Shown: positions 51,944-60,530 of the stretch, piece by piece
Layout: each line of letters opens with the position of its first letter
Numbering within the stretch: position 1 is the stretch's first letter
Source of the DNA: Nocardioides sp.
GTDB lineage: Bacteria > Actinomycetota > Actinomycetes > Propionibacteriales > Nocardioidaceae
Length of the DNA stretch: 64,000 nucleotides
Direction: 5' to 3'
NCBI RefSeq assembly: GCF_025965415.1
Contig: NZ_JAOPWY010000168.1
Location: 27,742-91,741 of the forward strand
The notes under the pieces: model-generated
The model's database searches: none
Seen by the model: the letters and a program-made list of their open reading frames with translations, nothing else
Told to the model about the DNA's origin: nothing
Program-made: the position numbers and the translations under genes

Positions 51944-52175
51944 CCCGACCCTTCCCCGACCTGCCCCGACCTGACCTGCCCCGGCCGCGCCGTCAGCGGG
52001 CCCGCAAAGTGAAGACCTCCTCCTGCATCAGGGGCCGCACCGTCCGGCGCGAATCGCGCCGGCGCTGACGTAGTCGCGCAGCGAGTCACCGGTGAGCGCG
52101 TTGCCCAGGGCGGCGACGATCATCCCCTGGCGAGCGAGAGGTTCCGGGTCCGGTGGGGCTGGCGGGACGCCTGTG

Positions 52176-53294
52176 TCAGGCGGTGAGGCGGGAGGCCGCG
52201 GCCTCGACCCGCTCGTCGGTCGCGGTGAAGGCGACCCGCACGTGCTCGCGGCCCGACGGTCCGTAGAACTCGCCCGGCGCGACGAGGATGCCCCGCTCGG
52301 CGAGGTCGGACACCGTCGTCCAGCAGTCCTCGCCACGGGTGGCCCAGAGGTAGAGCGACGCCTCGGAGTGGTCGACGCGGAAGCCCGCGGACTCCAGGGC
52401 CCCGCGCAGCCGGGACCGGCGGGCGGCGTACCTCGCGTGCTGCTCGGCCACGTGAGCGTCGTCGTCGAGCGCGGCGACCATGGCGCGCTGCTGCGGGCCG
52501 GGCATCTGCAGGCCGAGGTTCTTGCGGACCGCGAGCAGCTCGCCGACGAGGGCGGGGTCGCCGGCCACGAAGGCGCAGCGGTAGCCCGCGAGGTTGGAGC
52601 GCTTGGACAGCGAGTGGACGGCGAGGATGCCCCTCAGCGAGCCGCCGTTGACCTCGGGATCGAGGATCGACCGCGGCGCCTCGCCCTCCCAGGCGCACTC
52701 GAGGTAGCACTCGTCGGAGACGAGGATCGTGCCGCGCTCGCGGCTCCAGTCGACGACCTTGCGGAGGTGGTCGAGCGGCAGCACGCGGCCGCTGGGGTTG
52801 GCCGGGCTGTTGATCCACAGCAGCCGCGGCGTGCGCGGACCGAACGCGGTCAGCGAGTCGGTGGCGAGGCTGTCGGCACCCGCCAGCGCCGCGCCGACCT
52901 CATACGTCGGGTAGGCCAGGGCGGGATAGCCGATGAGGTCACCGGGGCCGATGCCCAGGTGCACCGCCATCGAGCCGATCAGCTCCTTGGAGCCGATGAC
53001 CGGCAGCACCCCGTCGAGGCCGAGGCCGCTCACGCCGTGGCGGCGTGCCAGCCAGTCGATCGCGGCCTGCCGCGTCGCCTCGAGGCCGATGGTCGTCGGG
53101 TAGCCCGGCGAGTCGGCCGCGGCCCGCAGCGCGTCCTGGACGACCGCCGGGGTGGGGTCGACCGGGGTGCCGACCGACAGGTCGCAGACGCCGTCGGGGT
53201 GGGCCCGCGCCATCGCGGCATGGGCGGTGAGCTTGTCCCAGGGGAAGTCCGGGAGCCGGCCGGAGACCGGCCCCCTGGCCTGGGAGGCAGTCAC
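52176..53294 (-). CDS. dapC: Succinyldiaminopimelate transaminase
   Basis: A 372-residue class I/II PLP aminotransferase. [12 protein letters not shown] carries the PLP Lys, [14 protein letters not shown] and [14 protein letters not shown] bind cofactor, and [16 protein letters not shown] is the C-terminal Arg region. The actinobacterial DapC group is supported by the ferredoxin gene directly upstream and coupled by GTGA (53291-53294), the order seen in mycobacteria. It makes N-succinyl-LL-diaminopimelate from the keto acid. The 232 bases downstream to the previous gene hold only C-rich short repeats and no supported gene. Confidence 0.92.
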   Translation of the reverse strand: MTASQARGPVSGRLPDFPWDKLTAHAAMARAHPDGVCDLSVGTPVDPTPAVVQDALRAAADSPGYPTTIGLEATRQAAIDWLARRHGVSGLGLDGVLPVIGSKELIGSMAVHLGIGPGDLIGYPALAYPTYEVGAALAGADSLATDSLTAFGPRTPRLLWINSPANPSGRVLPLDHLRKVVDWSRERGTILVSDECYLECAWEGEAPRSILDPEVNGGSLRGILAVHSLSKRSNLAGYRCAFVAGDPALVGELLAVRKNLGLQMPGPQQRAMVAALDDDAHVAEQHARYAARRSRLRGALESAGFRVDHSEASLYLWATRGEDCWTTVSDLAERGILVAPGEFYGPSGREHVRVAFTATDERVEAAASRLTA

Positions 53295-53617
53295 TCGTCG
53301 TGCTCCTGCGGGGGCAGCGCGGCGACGAGCTCGTGGTCCTTGTCGATGACGCCCATCTTGGCGGCGCCGCCGGGCGAGCCGAGGTCGTCGAAGAAGTGGA
53401 CGTTGGCGTCGTAGAAGCCCTTCCACTCCTCCGGGGTGTCGTCCTCGTAGAAGATCGCCTCGACCGGGCACACGGGCTCGCAGGCGCCGCAGTCGACGCA
53501 CTCGTCGGGGTGGATGTAGAGCATCCGCTTGCCCTCGTAGATGCAGTCGACGGGGCACTCGTCGACGCACGCGCGGTCCTTGAGGTCGACGCACGGCTGG
53601 GCGATGACGTAGGTCAC
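53291..53617 (-). CDS. fdxC: 7Fe ferredoxin
   Basis: A 108-residue ferredoxin with two cluster sites: [19 protein letters not shown] gives the [3Fe-4S] pattern with one Cys pair widened, and [17 protein letters not shown] the [4Fe-4S] site. An acidic C-terminal extension ([11 protein letters not shown]...) is typical of actinobacterial FdxC. AGGAGG six bases before GTG 53617 fixes the start; a longer frame upstream has no such site. Coupled to dapC. Confidence 0.94.
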   Translation of the reverse strand: MTYVIAQPCVDLKDRACVDECPVDCIYEGKRMLYIHPDECVDCGACEPVCPVEAIFYEDDTPEEWKGFYDANVHFFDDLGSPGGAAKMGVIDKDHELVAALPPQEHDE

Positions 53618-53669
53618 CAGGTCCTCCTGAAGACGGCTGGGCACGGATGGGGGCGTACGCGGTTCACTC

Positions 53670-53675
53670 TAGTAT
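53670..53675 (+). promoter_or_regulatory. -10 hexamer TAGTAT for the GNAT gene
   Basis: TAGTAT ends seven bases before GTG 53683, giving a leaderless start and favouring GTG 53683 over the upstream in-frame ATG 53647. Confidence 0.45.
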
Positions 53676-53682
53676 CCGGGGC

Positions 53683-54600
53683 GTGGTCGACACGACGGAA
53701 CCCCACGGCGCCGAGACGAACGTGGGCAGGCACGGCCTCGGCCCGCACGTCGTGGGGCAGCGGATCGTGGTGCGCCACCTGCTCCCCGACGGCTCCGCCA
53801 CCGACGTCCTCGGCACCTGTACGGCGTGGGGCGCGGACTCCCTGACGGTCGATCGCGACGGCCACGGTGTCGTGGTGGTCCCGCTGTCCGCGGTGGTGAC
53901 CGGGAAGCCGGTGCCGCCCCGCGCGTCCGTGCGGGCGCGGGTCTCGGCGCGCGAGGTGGAGCTGCACTCCTTCGCCGACTGGCCCCAGGTCACCCGCGAG
54001 CCGCTGGGCGAGTGGATCGTCCGCAGCGCGCCGCCGATGGGCGGCCGGCTGCTCAAGCGGGCCAACTCCGCCCTCGCGATGGGCGACCCCGGGGTGCCGC
54101 TCGACGAGGCGTCGGCCCGCGTGCGGGCGTCGTACGAGGGGCTGGGGCGTACGCCGCTGGCGCAGGTCGAGCGCGACGGCGACGTCGAGCAGGGGCTGCG
54201 CGAGCTCGGCTGGGAGCCCTTCGGGGTGGGCGACTCCGCCACGATGCTCACCGGCGTGGCCGGTGCCGTGCGCGCCCTGGGTGGCCGCGGGGCGGACGAC
54301 CCCGAGGTCGTCGAGCAGGGCGACCGGCTGACCGTGCGGCTCCGCGGCGGCGCGGCCTCCGGCGAGGCGTCGCTGGACGGTGACTGGCTGTGCCTGCACT
54401 CGCTCCACGTGGAGGCCGAGCACCGCAGGCAGGGCCTGGCCACGGGCGTGATCGCTGAGCTGCTCGACTGGGGGGCGTCCCGCGGAGCGCGTACGGCGTG
54501 GCTGCACGTGGAGAGCGACAACGAGGCGGGGACGGCGCTCTACGACGGGCTCGGGTTCCGCACCCACCACCTGAACCGCTACCTCGTCATGCGCGGCTGA
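53683..54600 (+). CDS. GNAT-family N-acetyltransferase with N-terminal extension
   Basis: A 305-residue protein. The first 100 residues are beta-rich (GQRIVVRHLLPDGSATDVLG) and unlike the acetyltransferase fold. The C-terminal GNAT domain has LHSLHVEAEHRRQGLATGVI, the acetyl-CoA-binding RxxGxA motif, then WLHVESDNEAGTALYDGLGF. The substrate is unknown. Its 3' end overlaps the convergent DUF389 gene by 14 bases. The start follows a -10 at leaderless distance. Confidence 0.85.
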   Translation: MVDTTEPHGAETNVGRHGLGPHVVGQRIVVRHLLPDGSATDVLGTCTAWGADSLTVDRDGHGVVVVPLSAVVTGKPVPPRASVRARVSAREVELHSFADWPQVTREPLGEWIVRSAPPMGGRLLKRANSALAMGDPGVPLDEASARVRASYEGLGRTPLAQVERDGDVEQGLRELGWEPFGVGDSATMLTGVAGAVRALGGRGADDPEVVEQGDRLTVRLRGGAASGEASLDGDWLCLHSLHVEAEHRRQGLATGVIAELLDWGASRGARTAWLHVESDNEAGTALYDGLGFRTHHLNRYLVMRG

Positions 54601-55540
54601 ACAGCCGCTGCGAGACGCGCAGCACCCTGCTCCACATCAGTCGCTGCAGCACCAGCACCACGATTCCGGCCACCACCATCCCGGCGATGTTGACCGCCAG
54701 CTGCGCGATCGAGCCGCGCATCTCCGACGGGGCCCACGTGCCGATGGCCAGGGCCAGGTTGCCGGCGGCGGGCACGGTGGTGACGGAGATGAAGACTCCC
54801 ACCATTGCGTTGGCGCGGGCCGTGGTCAGGGCCAGCACCCCGGCGGCGCCGGCGATCAGGGCGACGATGAAGGACCACCGGTCCGGGTGCCAGATGAAGC
54901 CGGTCTGCGGGCGGGGCCGGGTCACCATGTCGGTGGACACCAGCCCGGTGAGCGAGGCGACCAGGCTGAGCAGAGCGACGACCGCGATGGCGACAGCGAA
55001 GCTCATCAGCAGCAGCCGCACGGCCCGCCAGGTCAGTCCGGCACGCCCGAGGACGATCCCCGTGGCGATGGCGGCGACGGTGCCGAACTCGGGTCCGACC
55101 ACCATGGCGCCGATGACGAGCACCGAGGAGTCGGTGACGACGGCGATCGCCGCCAGGAGCGTCGCGAGCACGAGGAAGACGTGGAACGACACGGTCGGCC
55201 GGCTGGCGGCGTAGCACTGCTCGATCACCGACTCCCAGATCACCGCGTCGTCCGGATCGCCGGGCGCCGAGCGCTCCAGGCGCCGCGCGGCGGCGAACGG
55301 GGTCGCCGTCGGGGTGGTGACCAGGATGCCGCCGGTCTCGTGCAGCCCCAGGGCCTTGAGCCGGTCGAGCAGCTCGCCGACCAGCTCGCGCGCCACGTCG
55401 CACTCGACCAGGTCGCCTTCGGGGGCCAGCGAGGCTCCCCGGGTCACGGTGAGGTTGGCGGAACGGTCCTCGTGCATGAGCAGGGAGACGACGTCGTCGC
55501 TCAGCGTGGTCGGCACGGTGAGTCGCAGGTGCACGAGCAT
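54587..55540 (-). CDS. DUF389 (TIGR00341-like) membrane protein
   Basis: A 317-residue protein: an N-terminal soluble domain (MLVHLRLTVPTTLSDDVVSL, about 1-100) followed by about six hydrophobic helices with the family motif VVTDSSVLVIGAMVVGPEFG and AMVGVFISVTTVPAAGNLAL. The family is widespread and of unknown function, perhaps transport. ATG 55540 is preceded seven bases earlier by TAGGGT on the minus strand, so it is probably leaderless and divergent from the aspS T-box. Confidence 0.88.
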   Translation of the reverse strand: MLVHLRLTVPTTLSDDVVSLLMHEDRSANLTVTRGASLAPEGDLVECDVARELVGELLDRLKALGLHETGGILVTTPTATPFAAARRLERSAPGDPDDAVIWESVIEQCYAASRPTVSFHVFLVLATLLAAIAVVTDSSVLVIGAMVVGPEFGTVAAIATGIVLGRAGLTWRAVRLLLMSFAVAIAVVALLSLVASLTGLVSTDMVTRPRPQTGFIWHPDRWSFIVALIAGAAGVLALTTARANAMVGVFISVTTVPAAGNLALAIGTWAPSEMRGSIAQLAVNIAGMVVAGIVVLVLQRLMWSRVLRVSQRLFSRA

Positions 55541-55547
55541 GGCGCCG

Positions 55548-55553
55548 ACCCTA
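55548..55553 (-). promoter_or_regulatory. -10 hexamer TAGGGT for the DUF389 gene
   Basis: TAGGGT on the minus strand ends seven bases before ATG 55540. The same hexamer stands at leaderless spacing before the gene at 61770. Confidence 0.45.
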
Positions 55554-55613
55554 GACCGGGCGGGCGGCGCAAAACCGGTCGCCACCCGCGACCCTGCGTC
55601 CTACGCTTGTCCC

Positions 55614-55789
55614 GACGAGCGTGGGGCCTGACGAACCCCCTCCCCGGCGGGGCAGAGCAGCGGTCGTCCGCGCGTACGGCGTCACCGACGAGAGGCCGGG
55701 ACCCCGCGGGGATCCGCCGGCGAAGGTGTGGTGGCACCGCGACGTAGCCCCCGCCCACACCTCCAGGGCCTCACGACCCAGGAGGATCC
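55614..55789 (+). promoter_or_regulatory. Translational T-box leader of the AspRS gene (GAC specifier)
   Basis: TACGCT at 55602-55607 places transcription start near 55614. A hairpin GGGG (55623-55626)/CCCC (55636-55639) shows GAC (55630-55632), the Asp codon, centrally in its loop: an ultrashort stem I. The T-box motif GGTGGCACCGCGA is at 55730-55742; TGGC matches the GCCA end of tRNA-Asp. Antisequestrator: GGTGTGG (55725-55731) with CCACACC (55755-55761). Sequestrator: CCTCCaGGG (55760-55768) with CCCaGGAGG (55777-55785), which buries the AGGAGG. The two pairings exclude each other, a clean on/off switch. Confidence 0.88.
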
Positions 55790-57072
55790 ATGACCACCCC
55801 ACGGACGAGAACGCTCTGCCACGACCTGTCCATCTCGACTCCCGGCAGCGAGGTCACCCTCGAGGGCTGGGTGCACCGTCGCCGAGCGCTGTCCCGCGTC
55901 ACCTTCCTCGTGCTGCGCGACCGCAGCGGCCTCGCCCAGGTGGTGCTGCCGGCAGGTGCCGCCGTACCTCCCGAGGAGACCACCGTCCGTGTCATCGGCA
56001 CGGCCACCCCCAACGCCCAGGCGCCCGGCGGCGTCGAGGTCACCGACCCGAGGGTGGAGCCACTGACCGAGGACGCCCTCACACCCCCGGCGGAGCTGTG
56101 GCGCCCGTCCCTCGACGTCTCGCTGTCGACGCTGCTCGACCACGCACCCGTGCTGTGGCGCCACCCCGCCCAGCGGGCCCGGTGGGAGCTCGCGGCCGCA
56201 TCGCTGCGCGGCTTCCGGTCTACCCTCGACGGGCTCGGCTTCACCGAGGTCGCGACCCCGAAGTTCGTCGAGTCGGCCACGGAGTCGGGGGCCAACGTGT
56301 TCGCCGTCGACTACTTCGGGCGCCCGGCCTACCTCGCGCAGAGCCCGCAGTTCTACAAGCAGCAGCTGGTGGGTGTCTTCGAGCGGGTCTACGAGGTGGG
56401 GCCGGTGTTCCGCGCCGAGCCGCACGACACCGTCCGGCACCTCGCGGAGTACCGCTCGCTCGACGTCGAGCTCGGCTTCATCGACGACCACCGTGACGTG
56501 CTGCGCATCCTGCGGGAGGTGCTGGCCGGGGTGGTGGGCGCGGTCGCGCAGGAGGACTCGGCCCTCGCGCGCACCGGCGCCGGTTGCCGGTCGTGCCCGA
56601 GGAGATCCCGGTCGTGCACTTCGCCGACGCGCTCGCCCTGGTCGGCGCCCCGGCCGACGAGCCCGACCTCGCGCCCGAGCACGAGCGCGCCCTCGGCGCG
56701 TGGGCGCTCGCCGAGCACGGCTCCGAGCTGCTGGCCGTCGAGGGCTACCCGATGACCAAGCGACCCTTCTACACGCACCCGCAGCCCGGCGACGGACGGT
56801 GGTCCAACAGCTTCGACCTGCTCTTCCGCGGGCTCGAGCTGGTGACGGGCGGCCAGCGCCTCCACCGGCTCTCGGACTACGAGGCGGCCATCCGGGCCCG
56901 CGGCGAGGACCCGGCGGCGTACGACGCCTACCTGCAGGCCTTCCGGCACGGGATGCCCCCGCACGGCGGGTTCGCGATCGGGCTGGAGCGCTGGGTGGGC
57001 CGCCTGGTGGAGGCGACCAACATCCGCGAGGTCACGCTCTTCCCGCGCGACCTGCACCGCCTGACGCCCTAG
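55790..57072 (+). pseudogene. aspS: Archaeal-type (AspS2) aspartyl-tRNA synthetase, frameshifted
   Basis: A class II synthetase of the Asp/Asn group. The N-terminal OB fold (VTLEGWVHRRRALSRVTFLV) binds anticodon; QSPQFYKQQLVGVFERVYEV, then GPVFRAE (motif 2) form the active site. At about 56,575-56,585 homology jumps frame, as if one C were missing from GGCGCCGG. The second part continues PVVPEEIPVVHFADALALVG, TKRPFYTHP, NSFDLLFRGLELVTGG and GFAIGLERWVGRLVEA (motif 3). Joined, the protein is complete at about 427 residues. It resembles the non-discriminating archaeal form rather than the main bacterial AspS. A single-base error in the sequence is a real alternative to inactivation. Confidence 0.82.
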
Positions 57073-57076
57073 GACC

Positions 57077-57111
57077 TCGAGCACGACACGCTCGCTCCGC
57101 TCGCTGCTCGA
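57077..57111. terminator. Hairpin between convergent aspS and VanW genes
   Basis: TCGAGCA (57077-57083) and TGCTCGA (57105-57111) form a 7-bp stem with a GCTCGCTCCGCTCGC-rich loop, directly after the aspS stop and before the VanW stop. No T-run follows, so it is either a factor-independent stop of the actinobacterial type or a REP-like palindrome. Confidence 0.45.
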
Positions 57112-57124
57112 CCAGCGGTGCTCG

Positions 57125-58879
57125 TCACTCGTCGACGGCGTCGGGGTTGGTGCAGATCACCGTGTCGCTGGGCGTGTAGGTCGTGTGGAAGACCTCGTCG
57201 TCGCGCGACCCGGTGTTGGCGCCGACGGGCGTGAAGTAGCGGACGACGTCGATGTCGAAGCCGCCGTAGCCGGTGTTGGCGTGGCAGGTCAGGCTGTCGA
57301 TCCGGCGCGTCTTGGCCGGGGTGAGGTTGTAGCGCTCACCGGTGCTGGTCGTGATGTCCCACCACTTCGTGGAGTACATGCTGACCGTGGCGACGCCGGA
57401 CGACGAGGGCGTGGACGGCGTGACGCTGGCCTGGATCAGGACACCGTACGGCGTGTCGTTGGTGAAGCGCAGGTCGACCGCACCCCAGGCGACCGTGGCC
57501 TCGCGCCCGACCGGGTAGCGGTCGATGTAGAAGGAGTGCGGCTTGTGCTCGACGTCCTCGAGGCCGGCGAAGAACATCGCGTTGAAGGTCGTGGTCGCCA
57601 TCTGGGAGACGCCGCCGCCGAGGTCCTGGACGAGGATGCCGTCGCTGATGACGTAGCCCTTGGTGAAGCCGTTGGCCTCGGTGCGCTCGCCGACCGTGTC
57701 GTTGAGGGAGAAGGTCTCGCCCGGCTTGAGCAGCGTGCCGTTGATGAGCTCGGCGGCGCGGCCGATGTTGATGTTGCGGTACTCGGCGTAGGGGAAGTAG
57801 GTCGTGAAGGTCGACACCTGCTCGGTGACCTTCAGCGCGCGGGCGTCCTTGGTGGTGAACGCCGGCCGCGCGACCTTGGCGGTGAGCGCGAGCGTCCGCT
57901 GGCCCTGCGGCTGGGCGACCGCGGCGAGGAAGCCCGACTCGAGCTCGGCCTGGTCGAAGGTCACGCCGGGCTTGGCGGGGATCACCTGCGGGCGCCCGCC
58001 GACCAGGGCGATGGTCGCGTCGATCGGGGCACCGTTGGTGACCCGGGAGGCCACCACCTCGGACAGCTTCGCCGCGTCGAGGGTCGGCACCAGCTCGCCG
58101 TCGGTGGGCACCAGGCTGAGGGCCGCCGTGTAGTCGCCCGGGAAGACCTTGACGTCGGAGCCCTCGAAGCTGAGCACCACCGGCGCTGCGACGGCCGGCG
58201 ACGCGAAGGCGTCGAGCGCCTCCTGGACGTCACCCTCGTCGATGGCGGGGACCACGTCCGCCATCTCCAGCGCCACGGCATCGGGGGCGTCCGCGAGGAA
58301 CGCGCCGCGCAGGGCCGCCAGCGTGGTCGCGGGGTCGAGGGCCGCTCCGGTGCGGGCCTCGGTCGTGGTGACCCGGTTGCCCTCGAAGCCGACGGCACCG
58401 TCGCGCGGAGCCGCGCCGTACTGCTCGTCGAGGGTCGCGAGGTAGGCGTTGAAGGTGGCGTCGTCGACCGTGACCTCGGCCTCGAACGTGTCGCCGCCGG
58501 TGAAGTAGTTCCAGAGCCGGACCGGGTCCCAGCTCTCCTCGCCCCCGGCCTCGGCGACCGAGGCGTCGTAGTCGACCTGCAGGCCGGCGGCGGCCGGGTC
58601 GATCGCGACCGGCTGGCCGTCGACGGTGGTGGTGATGTCACGCGCGACCTTGTCGGCCAGGCCGGCCTCGAGCCGCTGCGCCGCCTCGGCCTGGGGGTGC
58701 CCTCCGATGCGGACACCGGAGACGGTCGTGTTGCGCGGGACCTTGTCGCCGGCGGCGTAGTGCGCGACGACGTACAGCCCGCCGAAGAGCACCACGAGGC
58801 CGAGCAGCAACCACACGACGACGGAGGCGCCCGCCTTGTCGCGGGGCTGCCCGTCAGTGCTCTGGGGGTTCGTCGCCAC
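57125..58879 (-). CDS. VanW-family membrane-anchored protein
   Basis: A 584-residue protein. One N-terminal helix (VVVWLLLGLVVLFGGLYVVA) anchors it outside. Two peptidoglycan-binding-type repeats follow (VSGVRIGGHPQAEAAQRLEA near 55; the second near 260-320), then the VanW domain (GRAAELINGTLLKPGETFSL, NGFTKGYVISDG, GGGVSQMATTTFNA, HSFYIDRYPVGREATV). VanW proteins accompany vancomycin-resistance operons but their role is unknown. GTG 58879 is the start. Convergent with aspS. Confidence 0.88.
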   Translation of the reverse strand: MATNPQSTDGQPRDKAGASVVVWLLLGLVVLFGGLYVVAHYAAGDKVPRNTTVSGVRIGGHPQAEAAQRLEAGLADKVARDITTTVDGQPVAIDPAAAGLQVDYDASVAEAGGEESWDPVRLWNYFTGGDTFEAEVTVDDATFNAYLATLDEQYGAAPRDGAVGFEGNRVTTTEARTGAALDPATTLAALRGAFLADAPDAVALEMADVVPAIDEGDVQEALDAFASPAVAAPVVLSFEGSDVKVFPGDYTAALSLVPTDGELVPTLDAAKLSEVVASRVTNGAPIDATIALVGGRPQVIPAKPGVTFDQAELESGFLAAVAQPQGQRTLALTAKVARPAFTTKDARALKVTEQVSTFTTYFPYAEYRNINIGRAAELINGTLLKPGETFSLNDTVGERTEANGFTKGYVISDGILVQDLGGGVSQMATTTFNAMFFAGLEDVEHKPHSFYIDRYPVGREATVAWGAVDLRFTNDTPYGVLIQASVTPSTPSSSGVATVSMYSTKWWDITTSTGERYNLTPAKTRRIDSLTCHANTGYGGFDIDVVRYFTPVGANTGSRDDEVFHTTYTPSDTVICTNPDAVDE

Positions 58880-58888
58880 GGCGCGAGT

Positions 58889-59230
58889 TTAGGTGGCCGG
58901 ACCCCGAACTCCGTGATCCTCGGCGTGCCCCCGACGCGACCCCACGGTCACCAGCGCGGCGACGAGCAGCACGAAGGAGCCCGCCAGGAACGACCAGCCG
59001 GGAGCATCGGAGCCGATGAGGAAGCCGCCCGCCGGTCGCTCCAGCGTGCCCCGCGTGACGACCAGGCACCAGCCGACCGCGAAGGCGACGCGTGCGACGC
59101 CGGGCGGCAGCCACCCGAGCACCACCAGTCCGGTCCCGAGCGCGAGCGCCAGCCCCCACCAGTGCTGGTGGACGAGTGTGCCGGCCACGCCGGAGACCGC
59201 CCCCACGGGCAGGGCCAGCAGCAACCTCAC
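58889..59230 (-). CDS. DUF6113-like small membrane protein
   Basis: A 113-residue protein with four hydrophobic segments (LLLALPVGAVSGVAGTLV, WGLALALGTGLVVLGWL, VAFAVGWCLVVTRG, FLAGSFVLLVAALVTVG). GTG 59230 overlaps the mshB stop by four bases, the usual actinobacterial place for this family beside mshB. Function unknown; family recalled from context and moderate. Confidence 0.7.
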   Translation of the reverse strand: MRLLLALPVGAVSGVAGTLVHQHWWGLALALGTGLVVLGWLPPGVARVAFAVGWCLVVTRGTLERPAGGFLIGSDAPGWSFLAGSFVLLVAALVTVGSRRGHAEDHGVRGPAT

Positions 59231-60129
59231 AGACCGGCGAAGAGGTCCTCCTCGAACCCGTCGGCGTCCAGCGGGCCGGGGGTGCCCTTCACCAGGCGGT
59301 AGTACTCCTCGGACCACCACGAGTGGCCGCTCTCGGCGCCGGAGAAGAACGGTCCGTCGGTCTGGACCTGGGTGGCGTGCTTGGCGAGCGCGTCCATCTT
59401 GCGACCGACGGTCTCCTTGCCGTCGACGCGGGCGCTGATCAGCTCGTCGGGGGTCACGAACGGCGGCAGCTTGCCGTCGGGCTCCATCCCGGCGAACGTC
59501 TCGGTGTCGCCGGCCTCGCGCAGCGCGCGGAGGCTCTCGCGCATCCGCGACTCGCTCATCGCGGTCCAGTAGACCTTCGCGATGTCGTGCGGCTCGCCGA
59601 GGTCGAGCCTGTACGACGGCGCCGCCGCCAGCATGGCGCCGTACATCGCCACGCGGTGCGCCTGGATGTGGTCGGGGTGGCCGTAGCCGCCGAACTGGTC
59701 GTAGGTCACGAGCACCTGGGGTCGCACCTCGCGGATGACCTTGACCAGCTCGTCGGCGGCCTCGGTGAGGTCTGCGTGCCAGAACGCGCTGTCCGGGACG
59801 ACCTCGGCGGCGATCGCGTGGCCGTCCTCGTGCCAGGCCATGCCGGAGTCGTGGAAGCGCCCGAAGCCCCCGAGGAAGCGGTGGTCGGTCACGCCGAGCA
59901 CCTTCATCGCCTCGTCGAGCTCGCCGCGGCGGTGCTCGCCGAGCCCGCCCTGGTCGTCGTAGGCCAGGTAGGCCAGGTCGGGGACGAGCACCTCGCCCAT
60001 CTCGCCGGCGGTGCAGGTGACGAGCGTGACGCCCGCGCCCTCGTCGACGTAGCGGGCCATGGTGGCCCCGTTGTTGATGGACTCGTCGTCGGGGTGGGCG
60101 TGGACGAGCAGGAGGCGACGGTCGGTCAT
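59227..60129 (-). CDS. mshB: GlcNAc-Ins deacetylase of mycothiol biosynthesis
   Basis: A 300-residue zinc deacetylase that converts GlcNAc-inositol to GlcN-inositol, the second step to mycothiol, the main actinobacterial thiol. LLLVHAHPDDESINNGATMA carries the His/Asp/Asp zinc ligands and TYDQFGGYGHPDHIQAHRVA the later His. Start ATG 60129 overlaps the upstream stop (ATGA). It confirms the actinobacterial origin and supplies the thiol used by DinB-fold isomerases and transferases such as those at 23.1 and 49.4 kb. Confidence 0.95.
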   Translation of the reverse strand: MTDRRLLLVHAHPDDESINNGATMARYVDEGAGVTLVTCTAGEMGEVLVPDLAYLAYDDQGGLGEHRRGELDEAMKVLGVTDHRFLGGFGRFHDSGMAWHEDGHAIAAEVVPDSAFWHADLTEAADELVKVIREVRPQVLVTYDQFGGYGHPDHIQAHRVAMYGAMLAAAPSYRLDLGEPHDIAKVYWTAMSESRMRESLRALREAGDTETFAGMEPDGKLPPFVTPDELISARVDGKETVGRKMDALAKHATQVQTDGPFFSGAESGHSWWSEEYYRLVKGTPGPLDADGFEEDLFAGL

Positions 60130-60425
60130 GGGCTCCAGCCTAGGTCGGGGCGCTTGACCCGCTTCGGCGCGGCCGGGAGGACGAGCGGCGGCGCGATCGG
60201 CGGCGCGTCGTCCTCCTCGTCGAGCCACCCGTCGTGAGTGTCGACCAGCACCTCGAGCATGAAGGCCGGCGCGTCGCTCACCACCGCCCACGGGTGGCCC
60301 TCGTCGTCGTCCTCGCCCGCGAGCCGCTCGCGCTCGATGGTCGCCTCGAAGCCGTCTGCGCGCAACCGCGCGACGACCGCCTGCGCGTCGTCCTCGTCGA
60401 AGAAGATGGCTCTCACGGGGATCAT
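60126..60425 (-). CDS. Small acidic conserved hypothetical protein upstream of mshB
   Basis: A 99-residue protein with a ferredoxin-like beta-alpha-beta start (VRAIFFDEDDAQAVVARLRA, then GFEATIERERL) and a Pro-rich C-terminus. It resembles RraB-like or small signal-protein folds, but no family is assigned. AGGGG precedes ATG 60425. It is coupled to mshB by ATGA, so it belongs to the mycothiol unit. Confidence 0.65.
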   Translation of the reverse strand: MIPVRAIFFDEDDAQAVVARLRADGFEATIERERLAGEDDDEGHPWAVVSDAPAFMLEVLVDTHDGWLDEEDDAPPIAPPLVLPAAPKRVKRPDLGWSP

Positions 60426-60454
60426 TGTCCCCTCCCCGGCCTTCCCCACCCGAG

Positions 60455-60513
60455 TAGTCCGCATCAACTGACTCCCTCGAGCAGTCCCCCGAGGAGCCTC
60501 TTGATGCGGACTA
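60455..60513. repeat. Hairpin repeat family, copy B
   Basis: Left arm TAGTCCGCATCAACTGACTC (60455-60474) pairs with GAGCCTCTTGATGCGGACTA (60494-60513) at 17 of 20 positions. The loop carries further CCTCG/CGAGG pairing. It lies 17 bases after the stop of the 60531-61532 gene and upstream of the mshB unit. Confidence 0.8.
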
Positions 60514-60530
60514 TCCGCACCACGGGCGGG

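Noticed and set aside
51944..52175. Short frame on the minus strand (about 52028-52126) reading MIVAALGNALTGDSLRDYVS
   Set aside because: It is 31 codons, has no usable ribosome site or homologue known to me, and sits in a C-rich interval with CCCCGACCTG repeats; kept only as unexplained intergenic sequence.
57071..57120. TCGAG-rich palindrome after aspS as a member of the hairpin family at 38983, 60455 and 61654
   Set aside because: The arms (TCGAGCA/TGCTCGA) share no core with TAGTCCGCATCAA; it was kept as a separate hairpin.
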